DNA from: Woeseiaceae bacterium
Lineage (GTDB): Bacteria; Pseudomonadota; Gammaproteobacteria; Steroidobacterales; Woeseiaceae
Length of the DNA stretch: 40,022 nt
Direction: 5' to 3'
Assembly: GCA_030066075.1 (NCBI GenBank)
Contig: JASJCH010000002.1
Location: 1-40,022 of the forward strand
The notes under the pieces are model-generated. The model made no database searches. It had not been told where the DNA came from and worked only from the letters and a program-made list of their open reading frames with translations. Numbering within the stretch: position 1 is the stretch's first letter; every line of letters begins with the position of its first letter. This document shows, one piece after another, positions 32,971-40,022 of the stretch. A program made the translations under genes and the position numbers.

Positions 32971-34724
32971 TGCTTGGATTCTATCCAGGCTTCGATGTGT
33001 TGCCTGAGATAGCCGAGCGGGATAGTGCCGTTCTCGAGCACCCTGTCGTGAAACTCACGAATATCGAAATCGTCGCCGAGCGCCTCTTCCGCCTGGCGCC
33101 GCAGCGCCAGGATTTCAAGACCGCCTGAATCGTAGGCCGTTAGCTGGCCCGGCAGAATAGCGATACGGTCGACCATGTCGTCGCCCATCGACTCGGGAAA
33201 ACGGCCTGACTCGTTCATGTAGTCCCGCGCCTGCTCCCGTGTCCAGCCGAACAGGTGAATGCCCGGGTCGACGACCATGCCGCGTGCCGGCCAGGCGCGC
33301 CGCGAAATAGGCCCGGTAACCGTCTCGTAAAGCCCCATCTCCTCGGCCAGCGCTTCCGAGTAACGCGCCCAGCCCTCGCCCGGTCCGGAGAACCAGATCA
33401 GGCTCGTGACCGGGTGCATTCCCTCTCGCGACTGGAACGTGGCGACCTGCAGATGGTGACCCGGCCAGGCCTCGTGGAACGCCACCGTCTCGGCGCCGCC
33501 GCGCGACTGTTCCTCTGGCTTGTCCAATGGAATTCGGTACTCGGCCGGGCGATCGGCATTGCCGGGGTTGTAATGCGCCGATCGGCCCGTCCCTTCCTCG
33601 TGTTCCTCGAAGGGCACGACGGCAACGGCCTGCTCCGGCATGGTGCCGACCCAGTTGGGCATTTCGGCCGCAGCACGTTCCACCATGGTCTTCGAAAACT
33701 CCAGCAACTCCTCGCGGCTCTCGAAGGTATCGTTGGGGTCGTTCTTGGCGCGCTCCAGGATCTCGCTGAAGTCCTCGGTCTCGTAGGCTGTCCTGCCGAG
33801 CTCGATGACGCCGGCCTTGTTGGCTTCGACCGTCTTCTGGCCCAGTTCGTAAACGTCCTTGCCGGACCGGTCGATCGTCGTGTAGCCGCGCAGCATGGCC
33901 TCGTAGCAGTCCGCGCCGTTGGGAATCGCGGAAATCGAGAGCTCCTCGCGTGCGACGGGCAGGTACTCGTCGGCAAGGTAATCCCTGGCGCGCTGCAGGG
34001 CGGGCGTTATGCCATTCTCGACGATATCGCGCATCGACGCGCCGAACGTATCGTCGCCGGCACGAACGGCCGGCGAGTAGAACGGTGACTGCTCCGTCGG
34101 CAAAGCCAGCAGACCGCCTATCTGGTTGATGACCCGCTGGGCCACCGCCTTGGGCACCGTGTATCCCTGCTCGACGCCGGCTTTCAGGTTCGCCACCTCC
34201 TGGTCGACGAATCCCGGGAATTTCGCCCAGCGCGCCAGCGCCTGTTCGCGCAATTCGGCCGTGTCGACCGGCTGCAACATCGCGATTTGTGAGTAACCGG
34301 AATGCCAGCCTCCCATTTGGCTGACGTTCCAGAGTTCCTGTTTGCAGACCCGCTCCGCGACTTCAGATCGCAAACGCTGCTCTATCAGGGCTTTCGCGAC
34401 CCACTCGGGTGTGCCGACGAGGTCGGCCGCATCGATCGCTTCAACCTCTCTGAGGAACGCGTCCTTGGCGGCGGCGGCATCAGCATATGCCTCGGGACTG
34501 TTGTCGAACATCCCGTCATGACGGTCGAGTTCCACGGCCGCGAAATACGCCATTTCGGGCTGCCGCTCCAGCAGGAAGTCGTAGTAACGATCGGCGACGT
34601 CATTCATCGCGCTCGCCGGTGACGGGACGTCCGCGGCGCTGTCGGCCGACGTTTGTTCTGGCGGTGTCTCTGCCTGGCAGGCAGCCAGGAGCAGAGCAGC
34701 TGCCGTCAATCCACACTTTCTCAT
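32967..34724 (-). CDS. DUF885 family lipoprotein (peptidase-like)
   Basis: A 585-residue protein with a lipoprotein signal (lipobox LLAAC, Cys16) followed by a low-complexity linker. The DUF885 family is metallopeptidase-like: the zinc-type motif HEAWPGHHLQ (about 417-426) is followed by GPGEGWARYSEAL, with conserved Glu residues. It is probably anchored in the envelope and cleaves peptides, though activity is proven for few members. ATG 34724 is preferred because GGGTGA lies about 8 bases upstream and the signal then starts cleanly; GTG 34733 would add three residues. It starts 1 base after the M20 gene ends. Its TAG stop is in a REP element. Confidence 0.88.
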   Translation of the reverse strand: MRKCGLTAAALLLAACQAETPPEQTSADSAADVPSPASAMNDVADRYYDFLLERQPEMAYFAAVELDRHDGMFDNSPEAYADAAAAKDAFLREVEAIDAADLVGTPEWVAKALIEQRLRSEVAERVCKQELWNVSQMGGWHSGYSQIAMLQPVDTAELREQALARWAKFPGFVDQEVANLKAGVEQGYTVPKAVAQRVINQIGGLLALPTEQSPFYSPAVRAGDDTFGASMRDIVENGITPALQRARDYLADEYLPVAREELSISAIPNGADCYEAMLRGYTTIDRSGKDVYELGQKTVEANKAGVIELGRTAYETEDFSEILERAKNDPNDTFESREELLEFSKTMVERAAAEMPNWVGTMPEQAVAVVPFEEHEEGTGRSAHYNPGNADRPAEYRIPLDKPEEQSRGGAETVAFHEAWPGHHLQVATFQSREGMHPVTSLIWFSGPGEGWARYSEALAEEMGLYETVTGPISRRAWPARGMVVDPGIHLFGWTREQARDYMNESGRFPESMGDDMVDRIAILPGQLTAYDSGGLEILALRRQAEEALGDDFDIREFHDRVLENGTIPLGYLRQHIEAWIESKQ

Positions 34725-34725
34725 A

Positions 34726-36045
34726 TCAGTCACCCATCAGTTCGAACAGTGCAATAACCGTCGACTCCACGCCTGCGGTCACTGCCGGCTCGGGAGAAAT
34801 CTTGAACAACGGCGAGTGGTGGCTCGGCACCGGCGGACCGCCGCTGGCCGCCCGGTCGAAGTCGGCCTGGGGCGTGCCTCCGATCGACCAGTAGACTGTC
34901 GGTATGTCGGGGTCAATCGTGAAGAACGGAAAATCCTCGGCGACCATCGACTTGGTCGGGATATCGATGACGCGCTCGTCACTCATCGCCTCGGACCAGG
35001 CCACGCGCAGGCGCCGCGCAAGTTGCGGGGTGTTGACCATTGGCGGCGCGAAGTCCTCGGAGATGATCACTTCGGGCAGCTTGTCTTCGGGCAGACCGGC
35101 GACACGCCCCATGTTCTCGGCAATGCGCTTGATGCCGTCGAGCAGGATCTTGCGGGTTTCCGGCGTCGTGTTCCTGACGGTCAGCTGCAGGTGTGCCCGG
35201 TCCGAGATGATATTGTGCTTCGAACCTGCCTGGAACGCGCCCACGGTCACTACGCCGGGACTGCGCGGCGGCAGCTCGCGGGAGACCAGCGTCTGCAGCG
35301 CCAGCACGATCTGGCTGCCCAGCACGACCGGGTCTTTGCCGGAGTGCGGCGCCGCGCCGTGCGCCCCGACGCCGTGAATAATGATGTCGACCGTGTCGAC
35401 ACCGGCATACGGGCTGCCTTCGGTCACGTTGACCTGCCCCGCAACGTTCTGCGCGCTAACGTGCAACGCGAGCGCGTAGTCGGGCGTCCCGAACCGCCCC
35501 CAGATATCGTCCCTGCGCATAGCCATCGCTCCGCCACCGCCCTCCTCGGCGGGCTGCGCGATGAGCATCAGCGTGCCACTCCACTGGTCTCGCCGTGCGG
35601 CCATCTGCCGCGCTGTGCCGACGAGGCTGGTGATGTGCACGTCGTGTCCGCAGGCATGCATGACCGGCTCTTCCTTGCCGCTCAATGGGCTCATCTGGCG
35701 CGCGGTCGATGCGTTCGGAAGCCCGGACTTTTCCTCGACCGGCAAGCCGTCCATGTCCGCGCGCATCATCACCAGCGGTCCGTCGCCATTCTCCATCATC
35801 GCTACGACACCGGTGCCGCCTATGCCCTCGGTCACCTCGAAGCCGGCGGCCCTGAGTTCCTCGGCCATGCGGGCCGCCGTCTTGAACTCGACCGTGGATA
35901 ATTCCGGGTTGCGGTGAAAGTGGTCCCAGAGCGGGCCGAGGTGGTCGTCGTAGTCCGCCTGGATGGCGTCGCGCAACTCGTTGGCCGCAGCCGGGTGTGC
36001 ACAGAGCAGCAAGGCGCAGCCAAGCGCGGAGATTAGTCGTGTCAT
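34726..36045 (-). CDS. Exported M20 family amidohydrolase
   Basis: A 439-residue M20D-type metallohydrolase (hippurate hydrolase/IAA-amino acid hydrolase/aminoacylase group) with a signal peptide (MTRLISALGCALLLCAHPAAA). Metal and catalytic motifs are RADMDGLPVEE (about 95-105), HACGHDVHITS (about 130-140) and QPAEEGGGGA, with the lid domain beginning IIIHGVGAHGA. It should release amino acids from N-acyl or peptide substrates in the periplasm. Directly coupled to the DUF885 lipoprotein gene, it suggests a two-enzyme peptide or N-acyl-peptide degradation unit. It lies 79 bases after the kinase gene. Confidence 0.9.
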   Translation of the reverse strand: MTRLISALGCALLLCAHPAAANELRDAIQADYDDHLGPLWDHFHRNPELSTVEFKTAARMAEELRAAGFEVTEGIGGTGVVAMMENGDGPLVMMRADMDGLPVEEKSGLPNASTARQMSPLSGKEEPVMHACGHDVHITSLVGTARQMAARRDQWSGTLMLIAQPAEEGGGGAMAMRRDDIWGRFGTPDYALALHVSAQNVAGQVNVTEGSPYAGVDTVDIIIHGVGAHGAAPHSGKDPVVLGSQIVLALQTLVSRELPPRSPGVVTVGAFQAGSKHNIISDRAHLQLTVRNTTPETRKILLDGIKRIAENMGRVAGLPEDKLPEVIISEDFAPPMVNTPQLARRLRVAWSEAMSDERVIDIPTKSMVAEDFPFFTIDPDIPTVYWSIGGTPQADFDRAASGGPPVPSHHSPLFKISPEPAVTAGVESTVIALFELMGD

Positions 36046-36088
36046 GGAGAGTCCCGATATTCGAATTATCGGGGGAGTTTACCGCAGG

Positions 36089-36111
36089 TCGCGCCCATGG
36101 GGCGCTCCTAC
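36089..36111 (-). repeat. Single REP unit downstream of the kinase gene
   Basis: On the minus strand GTAGGAGCGCCCCATGGGCG followed by CGA is one arm of the same REP family as at 1721-1766. It sits 13 bases after the kinase stop codon, which itself lies in a partly similar TAGCAGGAGC. It occupies most of the kinase-M20 gap and could partly terminate transcription. Confidence 0.75.
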
Positions 36112-36124
36112 ACGCGGGCTCCTG

Positions 36125-37417
36125 CTAGGTGGTGCCTTGCAGGCGCTGGATCAGCGCGCGCAGGAAAACCTTGTTGAAGCGTAGCTGGCAGGCCGAGGAG
36201 ACCTGCTCCATCAGGGTCGAGCTGACGCGCAGAATCGTCACCGCGCCGTCGGCCTTGATCGAGGCCTGGCGCTTGGCGCCGCGCACGTAGCTGGTCTCAC
36301 CGAAGCACTCGCCATTTGCGAGCGTGCCGACATTATTGCCGTTGGCCTGAACAGCCACTTTGCCCGTCACGATGATGTAGAAGCGGTCATCGATCTCGCC
36401 CTCACGCACGATGTCGTCGCCGTCCTTGTACTCGTGCCAGTCGGACGCGCGCAGCACTTCCCAGATTTCGGCATGGGAGAATTCGTGGAAAAACGTCAGC
36501 GTGCGCAGCACGTCGAAGTGTTCCTGGTTGTCGAGCTGGTCGTATTTCTGGCGCAGGTCCTTGTAGACCCGCGTAAGCTCGGCGGCCATCGACGCGCCGC
36601 TTGCGATACGCTGATCCGGATCCTTGAGCATGGTCTGCGCGACCGCGTTCTCGAGCTCTTCCGGCAGGTCGTCGCGGTAAGTGTGGATCGGCGGCGGCGT
36701 GGCGTAGACGATCTGGTGCAGCAGTTTCGACAGGTTGTCGGCGCGGAACGGCCTGAAACCTGTCAGCAGTTCGTACATGACGGCGCCGAGGGAGTACAGG
36801 TCTGAGCGCGGCGTCAGCTCCTCGGACTGTACCTGCTCGGGCGACATGTAGCTCGGCGATCCCGCAATGCCCTCGATGCGCGACACGTCCGAGTCGCTGA
36901 CGATGGCGATGCCGAAGTCGATGATGCGCACGTCGTTGTCAATCGTCAGCATGACGTTCGACGGCTTGATGTCGCGGTGGATGACGCCGCGGCCATGGGC
37001 GTAATGCAACGCCTTGGCGCACTTGTAGATGATCTCGACGACGTCGTCGACGCGCAGCAGATTGTCGGGGCGGCAATAGGCAGCGAGCGTGCGGGCGCCC
37101 TGGATATGCTCGGTTACGACGTAGTACTTGCCGTCTTCCTCGCCAGCGTCGTAGATCGGCATGATGTTGGGGTGCTGCAGCATGCCGACCATGTGCGCCT
37201 CGTTGAAGAACATCTTCCGCGAGACCTTGGCCTTGTCGGCATTTTCGTCTTCCTCGATGTCGTAGACCTTGATCGCGACATCGCGGCGGTAGTAGGGGTC
37301 GTGAGAGAGATAGACCGTGCCCGTCGATCCTTTGCCGATGCGATTAATAATGACGTATTTGCCGATCTTCTCGGGGACGTCATTCGGGCGCTCGATTTCG
37401 CTGACGGAAGTGGCCAT
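36125..37417 (-). CDS. Ser/Thr protein kinase with C-terminal cyclic-nucleotide-binding domain
   Basis: A 430-residue protein with a full Hanks-type kinase (about 21-290): glycine loop IGKGSTGTVYL (28-38), Lys50, HRDIKPSN (147-154), DFG (167-169) and SPSYMSPEQ. A linker of about 15 charged residues leads to a CNB domain (about 300-425) whose phosphate-binding cassette keeps GECFGETSYVRGAKRQAS, with Glu374 and Arg383 as ligand residues. It resembles a one-chain PKA/PKG-like arrangement, with kinase first. It lacks a membrane segment. It follows pgpA by 12 bases in the riboflavin/thiamine/nusB operon. Cyclic AMP as ligand is inference. Confidence 0.9.
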   Translation of the reverse strand: MATSVSEIERPNDVPEKIGKYVIINRIGKGSTGTVYLSHDPYYRRDVAIKVYDIEEDENADKAKVSRKMFFNEAHMVGMLQHPNIMPIYDAGEEDGKYYVVTEHIQGARTLAAYCRPDNLLRVDDVVEIIYKCAKALHYAHGRGVIHRDIKPSNVMLTIDNDVRIIDFGIAIVSDSDVSRIEGIAGSPSYMSPEQVQSEELTPRSDLYSLGAVMYELLTGFRPFRADNLSKLLHQIVYATPPPIHTYRDDLPEELENAVAQTMLKDPDQRIASGASMAAELTRVYKDLRQKYDQLDNQEHFDVLRTLTFFHEFSHAEIWEVLRASDWHEYKDGDDIVREGEIDDRFYIIVTGKVAVQANGNNVGTLANGECFGETSYVRGAKRQASIKADGAVTILRVSSTLMEQVSSACQLRFNKVFLRALIQRLQGTT

Positions 37418-37429
37418 TTGTTCTCACGT

Positions 37430-37918
37430 TCAGTTCATCAGCCACCCCAGAAAAACCAGTGTTGATGCGGCATACAGGGCGGCCACGAGGTCGTCCAGCA
37501 TAATTCCCACACCCCCTTTTATTCTGTGATCCAGGTCCCGAATCGGCCATGGTTTGACAATATCAAAGGCCCGGAACAGGCCGAACGCCAGTAACCACGG
37601 CAACAGCCCGACAGGCGTCGCGATCAGCACGATGTACATGCCGACGATCTCGTCCCAGACGATGCCGCCATGGTCGTGAATTCCCAGCTTCCTGGCGCTC
37701 TCGCCACAGATCCAGATGCCGACGACGGTCATGACGAGCCCGAGCTCTATCTGCGCCATCAGTCCCACATCCCGCATCAGCCATGCGAGGCCGACGCCGA
37801 GCAGCGAGCCGACCGTGCCCGGGGCCACGGGCGACAAACCGGTGCCGAAGCCGAAGGCCAGGATATGCACAGGATCCCTGAAGACCTGCGCGGCAAGATT
37901 GCGTTCCGGGTCCGCCAT
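37430..37918 (-). CDS. pgpA: Phosphatidylglycerophosphatase A
   Basis: PgpA removes phosphate from phosphatidylglycerophosphate to form phosphatidylglycerol in the inner membrane. The 162-residue protein has GTGLSPVAPGTVGSLLG, a central hydrophobic helix (IELGLVMTVVGIWICG), WDEIVGMYI with the catalytic acid residues, and LAFGLFRAFDIVKPWPI, all standard. ATG 37918 is used, as it overlaps the thiL stop by 1 base (TGATG); the frame is open further upstream only inside thiL. The nusB-thiL-pgpA order is conserved in gammaproteobacteria. Confidence 0.96.
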   Translation of the reverse strand: MADPERNLAAQVFRDPVHILAFGFGTGLSPVAPGTVGSLLGVGLAWLMRDVGLMAQIELGLVMTVVGIWICGESARKLGIHDHGGIVWDEIVGMYIVLIATPVGLLPWLLAFGLFRAFDIVKPWPIRDLDHRIKGGVGIMLDDLVAALYAASTLVFLGWLMN

Positions 37919-38841
37919 CAGAAGTGACGGTAACCGCTGTCGTCGACCTCTACAACGGCTCCGCCGGAGCGGCAGACGAGGCGGTCGCCGTCGTTGACCG
38001 TTCCAATCGCGGTCACCGGCACGCCGCCGATCTCCGCAGGCACGCTTCGCGAGGACGTAAAACACAGCTCGTAGTCGTCGCCGCCGGTCGCGGCGAAACG
38101 CCGCCCGACGTCGTCGTCGAACGCGGCCGCCATGGCGTCAGACAGGGGCAAGGCATCCAGATTGAGATCGGCGCCGACGCCGCTTGCGTCAAGCAGTTTG
38201 CCGAGGTCACCGGCGAGCCCGTCCGACACATCGATACAGGCGCTGGCGATACCCGCCAGCGCAAGGCCAGCCTGCACCCGAGCCTGCGGCCTGAGAAAGC
38301 GCCTGGCGAGGAACTCGTCGGCATCGGGCGAGCCCATCATCGACAAGCCGGCTGCGGCATCGCCGACCGTACCCGTCACGTAGACCGTGTCGCCCGGTTG
38401 TGCTCCCGACCGGAGCAATGCCGCGCCTGCGCCAACGTCGCCCGTGATCTGTACGCTCACAACAACACAGGGCCCGCTCGTCGTATCGCCGCCCACGAGC
38501 GCCAGGTCATGATCGCGCGCCGCCGCAAACAGGCCGCTCGCGAAGCCATCGAGCCATTCGTCCGGTCTCGGGGGCATCGTCAACGCCAGCGTCATCCATA
38601 ACGGTCGGGCGGCCATCGCCGCGATATCCGACAGGTTCACGGCTACCGCCCGGTAGCCGAGATCCATCGCCGACATCTCACTCGGGAAATGCGTGCCCTC
38701 GACAAGCGTGTCGATCACCGTGACCAGCTCCCGGCCAGGCTCGGGACGCAGCACGGCGCCGTCATCGCCGATGCCCGTAATCACGCCTTTGCCGTCGTCC
38801 GGGCGGACGAAATAGCGCCGGATCAGCTCAAACTCATCCAC
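37918..38841 (-). CDS. thiL: Thiamine-monophosphate kinase
   Basis: ThiL phosphorylates thiamine monophosphate to the active cofactor thiamine diphosphate. The 307-residue protein carries the N-terminal GIGDDGAVL metal/ATP motif, VNLSDIAAMAARPLW, GGDTTSGP, GLAGDLGKLL and GGDDYELCF, all typical of the PurM/ThiL fold. It overlaps nusB by 8 bases and pgpA by 1. Confidence 0.97.
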   Translation of the reverse strand: MDEFELIRRYFVRPDDGKGVITGIGDDGAVLRPEPGRELVTVIDTLVEGTHFPSEMSAMDLGYRAVAVNLSDIAAMAARPLWMTLALTMPPRPDEWLDGFASGLFAAARDHDLALVGGDTTSGPCVVVSVQITGDVGAGAALLRSGAQPGDTVYVTGTVGDAAAGLSMMGSPDADEFLARRFLRPQARVQAGLALAGIASACIDVSDGLAGDLGKLLDASGVGADLNLDALPLSDAMAAAFDDDVGRRFAATGGDDYELCFTSSRSVPAEIGGVPVTAIGTVNDGDRLVCRSGGAVVEVDDSGYRHF

Positions 38842-39271
38842 CGGTCTCTACGCCGCGCAGGGACTGCGCCGCGACATCGAGGCAGGCATTGATGTACTTG
38901 TGGCCATCGGCTGCCCCGAAACGCCTGGCGAGATTGACGCCTTCGTTGATGACGACCTTGTAAGGCACGTCGATGCGCGCCTGCAGCTCGTAAATGCCGA
39001 TCAGCAATACCGAAAGCTCGATTGGGTCGAGTTGCTCGAGCGGCCGATCGATCAATCCATCGATGGTCTCCTCCAGCTCGGCCTGTGACTTGCAGATGTG
39101 CGGCAGCGCCTCGTCGAAGAATTCCTGGTCGACGCGCTCGTAAGCCACCTGCTCGTGAAATTGCGCGAGTAACTCCGCGCACTCGTGGCCGGCGATCTGT
39201 TTCTGGTAAAGCGCTTGCACGAGCAACTCGCGAGCCCGAGTTCTCGCTCCGCTTGACGTGGATGGGCTCAT
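38834..39271 (-). CDS. nusB: Transcription antitermination factor NusB
   Basis: NusB binds boxA RNA with NusE (S10) and supports rRNA antitermination. The 145-residue all-helical protein shows RTRARELLVQALYQKQIAG, LLIGIYELQARIDVPYKVVINEGVNLARRFG in two conserved helices, and KYINACLDVAAQSLR. ATG 39271 overlaps the ribH stop by 4 bases (ATGA), which decides the start; an upstream extension would run through ribH. The ribH-nusB-thiL order is standard. Confidence 0.97.
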   Translation of the reverse strand: MSPSTSSGARTRARELLVQALYQKQIAGHECAELLAQFHEQVAYERVDQEFFDEALPHICKSQAELEETIDGLIDRPLEQLDPIELSVLLIGIYELQARIDVPYKVVINEGVNLARRFGAADGHKYINACLDVAAQSLRGVETGG

Positions 39272-39741
39272 TCGACGCGGCGCAGCGTATTGACCATCTC
39301 GATGACGGCGAGCGTCGCTTCCTCGCCCTTGTTGCCGGCCTTGGTGCCGGCACGCTCGATGGCCTGCTCGATGGTATCCGTCGTCAGGATTCCAAACCCG
39401 ACCGGCACTCCGTGACGACTGCTTGCCGCGGCAATGCCCTTCACGCATTCGCCCGCGACGTATTCGAAATGCGGCGTGCCACCGCGGATGATGCAACCCA
39501 GCGCAATAACGCCGTCAAAGCGGCGCGAGCCGGCCAGTTTGTCGACCATGAGCGGCATTTCAAATGCGCCAGGAACGCGCACGATCTCGATGTCGGCGTC
39601 AACCGCGCCGTGCTGCCGCAGGCAGCGCACCGCACCTCTTAGCAGCGACTCGACAATGAAGTCATTGAAACGCGACGCAACGATCGCAAAACGCGCATCG
39701 CGAACCGCCAGATCGCCTTCGATCGTCTTAATTTTGTCCAC
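39268..39741 (-). CDS. ribH: 6,7-dimethyl-8-ribityllumazine synthase
   Basis: RibH condenses 5-amino-6-ribitylaminouracil with 3,4-dihydroxybutanone phosphate, the penultimate riboflavin step. The 157-residue protein shows ASRFNDFIVESLL, VPGAFEMPLMVDKL, and GCIIRGGTPHFEYVAGE, with the catalytic His in TPHFEYV, then GVPVGFGILTTDT. Start is GTG 39741, sharing one base with the TAG stop of the upstream ribBA-like gene (TAGTG). Confidence 0.97.
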   Translation of the reverse strand: MDKIKTIEGDLAVRDARFAIVASRFNDFIVESLLRGAVRCLRQHGAVDADIEIVRVPGAFEMPLMVDKLAGSRRFDGVIALGCIIRGGTPHFEYVAGECVKGIAAASSRHGVPVGFGILTTDTIEQAIERAGTKAGNKGEEATLAVIEMVNTLRRVE

Positions 39742-40022
39742 TATTCCTCAACGTACTCGGTGATCTCGAGATCGAAACCGGAGATCGCGTACATGTGCTT
39801 GGGTGCTGATAATACACGGATTTTCGACAGTCCGAGGTCGCGCAGGATCTGCGCCCCGATGCCGTAGGTCTTGAGCACGCTGTCACCGCCACGGCGTTCT
39901 TTGAGGTCGTCGCCGGACTTGTCCAGGCCCTCCACCGCGTCCATGAAGTCGCGCGACGTTTCCTGGTCGCGAAGCAACACGATGACGGCCGCCTCTTCCT
40001 TGGCGATGCGTTTGATAGCGCT
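39741..40022 (-). CDS. RibB fused to degenerate GTP cyclohydrolase II domain (3' end only)
   Basis: Only the last 93 codons lie in the window; the gene continues past base 40022. The C-terminal YGIGAQILRDLGLSKIRVLSAPKHMYAISGF belongs, over its two segments, to the GTP cyclohydrolase II fold. However, the catalytic stretch that normally reads LRQEGRGIGL is here LRDQETSRDFMDAVEG, and LLTNNP is VLSAPKH. This matches the RibBX type, in which RibB (dihydroxybutanone phosphate synthase) carries an inactive cyclohydrolase-like tail. A working ribA would then be elsewhere. The N-terminal RibB half is inferred, not seen. It overlaps ribH by one base. Confidence 0.82.
   Translation of the reverse strand, partial: SAIKRIAKEEAAVIVLLRDQETSRDFMDAVEGLDKSGDDLKERRGGDSVLKTYGIGAQILRDLGLSKIRVLSAPKHMYAISGFDLEITEYVEE

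Noticed and set aside
34725..34733. GTG 34733 as start of the DUF885 gene
   Set aside because: ATG 34724 gives a cleaner lipoprotein signal and is better placed behind GGGTGA.
1..40022. Mobile islands, phage genes, CRISPR arrays, toxin-antitoxin or defence systems
   Set aside because: No integrase, transposase, capsid, Cas, restriction or toxin motif was found on either strand, and no spaced direct-repeat array was seen. The only mobile-type signals are the REP elements.

Overview
The window is chromosomal DNA from a GC-rich gammaproteobacterium. The gene order asd-fimV-truA-accD-folC-dedD-cvpA-purF, the ribH-nusB-thiL-pgpA order, the epmA/EF-P(Lys34) pair, MiaE, LpxH and topoisomerase IV (parC/parE) all fit that class. 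Three exported peptidase/amidohydrolase-type enzymes, two Hanks-type kinases and FimX/FimV-like proteins suggest a free-living, environmental, surface-associated member (Woeseiales/Steroidobacterales/Chromatiales-like, by inference only). I see no prophage, insertion sequence, CRISPR array or obvious transferred island. Gene density is very high: many genes overlap by 1-10 bases, and no gap reaches 300 bases.

Layout. 1-3576: a tRNA-Pro, an exported cyclophilin and lpxH face miaE and a pseudo-receiver/Ser-Thr kinase fusion across a REP doublet. 3604-15798 (minus strand): prmB-aroC-asd-fimV-truA-accD-folC-dedD-cvpA-purF-kinase-miaE, a compact housekeeping block read right to left. It covers ribosomal protein L3 methylation, shikimate and aspartate pathways, a polar scaffold, tRNA pseudouridine, fatty acid and folate synthesis, an SPOR protein and purine synthesis. 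15853-19165 (plus): copper delivery (SCO1, PCuAC), phosphatidylserine decarboxylase, EpmA and free-methionine sulfoxide reductase, facing EF-P, the substrate of EpmA. 19901-24077 (plus): a FimX-like degenerate REC-PAS-GGDEF-EAL protein followed by a short FimV-like LysM membrane protein, with a CRP/Vfr-type palindrome between them. 24078-28222 (minus): parE-parC. 28340-31257: a small exported protein of unknown function, facing a rubrerythrin / Fe-S oxidoreductase / DUF3501 operon. 31381-36045: exported amidohydrolase, a single-gene xseB, DUF885 lipoprotein and M20 amidohydrolase. 36125-40022 (minus): ribBA-like (partial), ribH, nusB, thiL, pgpA and a Ser/Thr kinase with a cyclic-nucleotide-binding domain.

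How the genes may work together. Most of the window is conserved housekeeping. The least described parts are: (1) the FimX-like/short FimV-like pair, with a full-length FimV 7 kb away, which looks like a c-di-GMP-linked polar or type IV pilus regulatory module; (2) two Ser/Thr kinases with different sensory modules, one with a receiver that lacks its phosphoacceptor Asp, one with a cyclic-nucleotide domain that keeps its ligand residues; (3) the rubrerythrin/Fe-S/DUF3501 operon with a Fur-like site in its leader and a terminator-like hairpin inside it; and (4) REP elements whose GTAG ends provide the TAG stop codons of both genes at two convergent junctions.

Limits. Functions come from motif and family recognition by eye. 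Regulatory sites are pattern matches only, and no searches were run.
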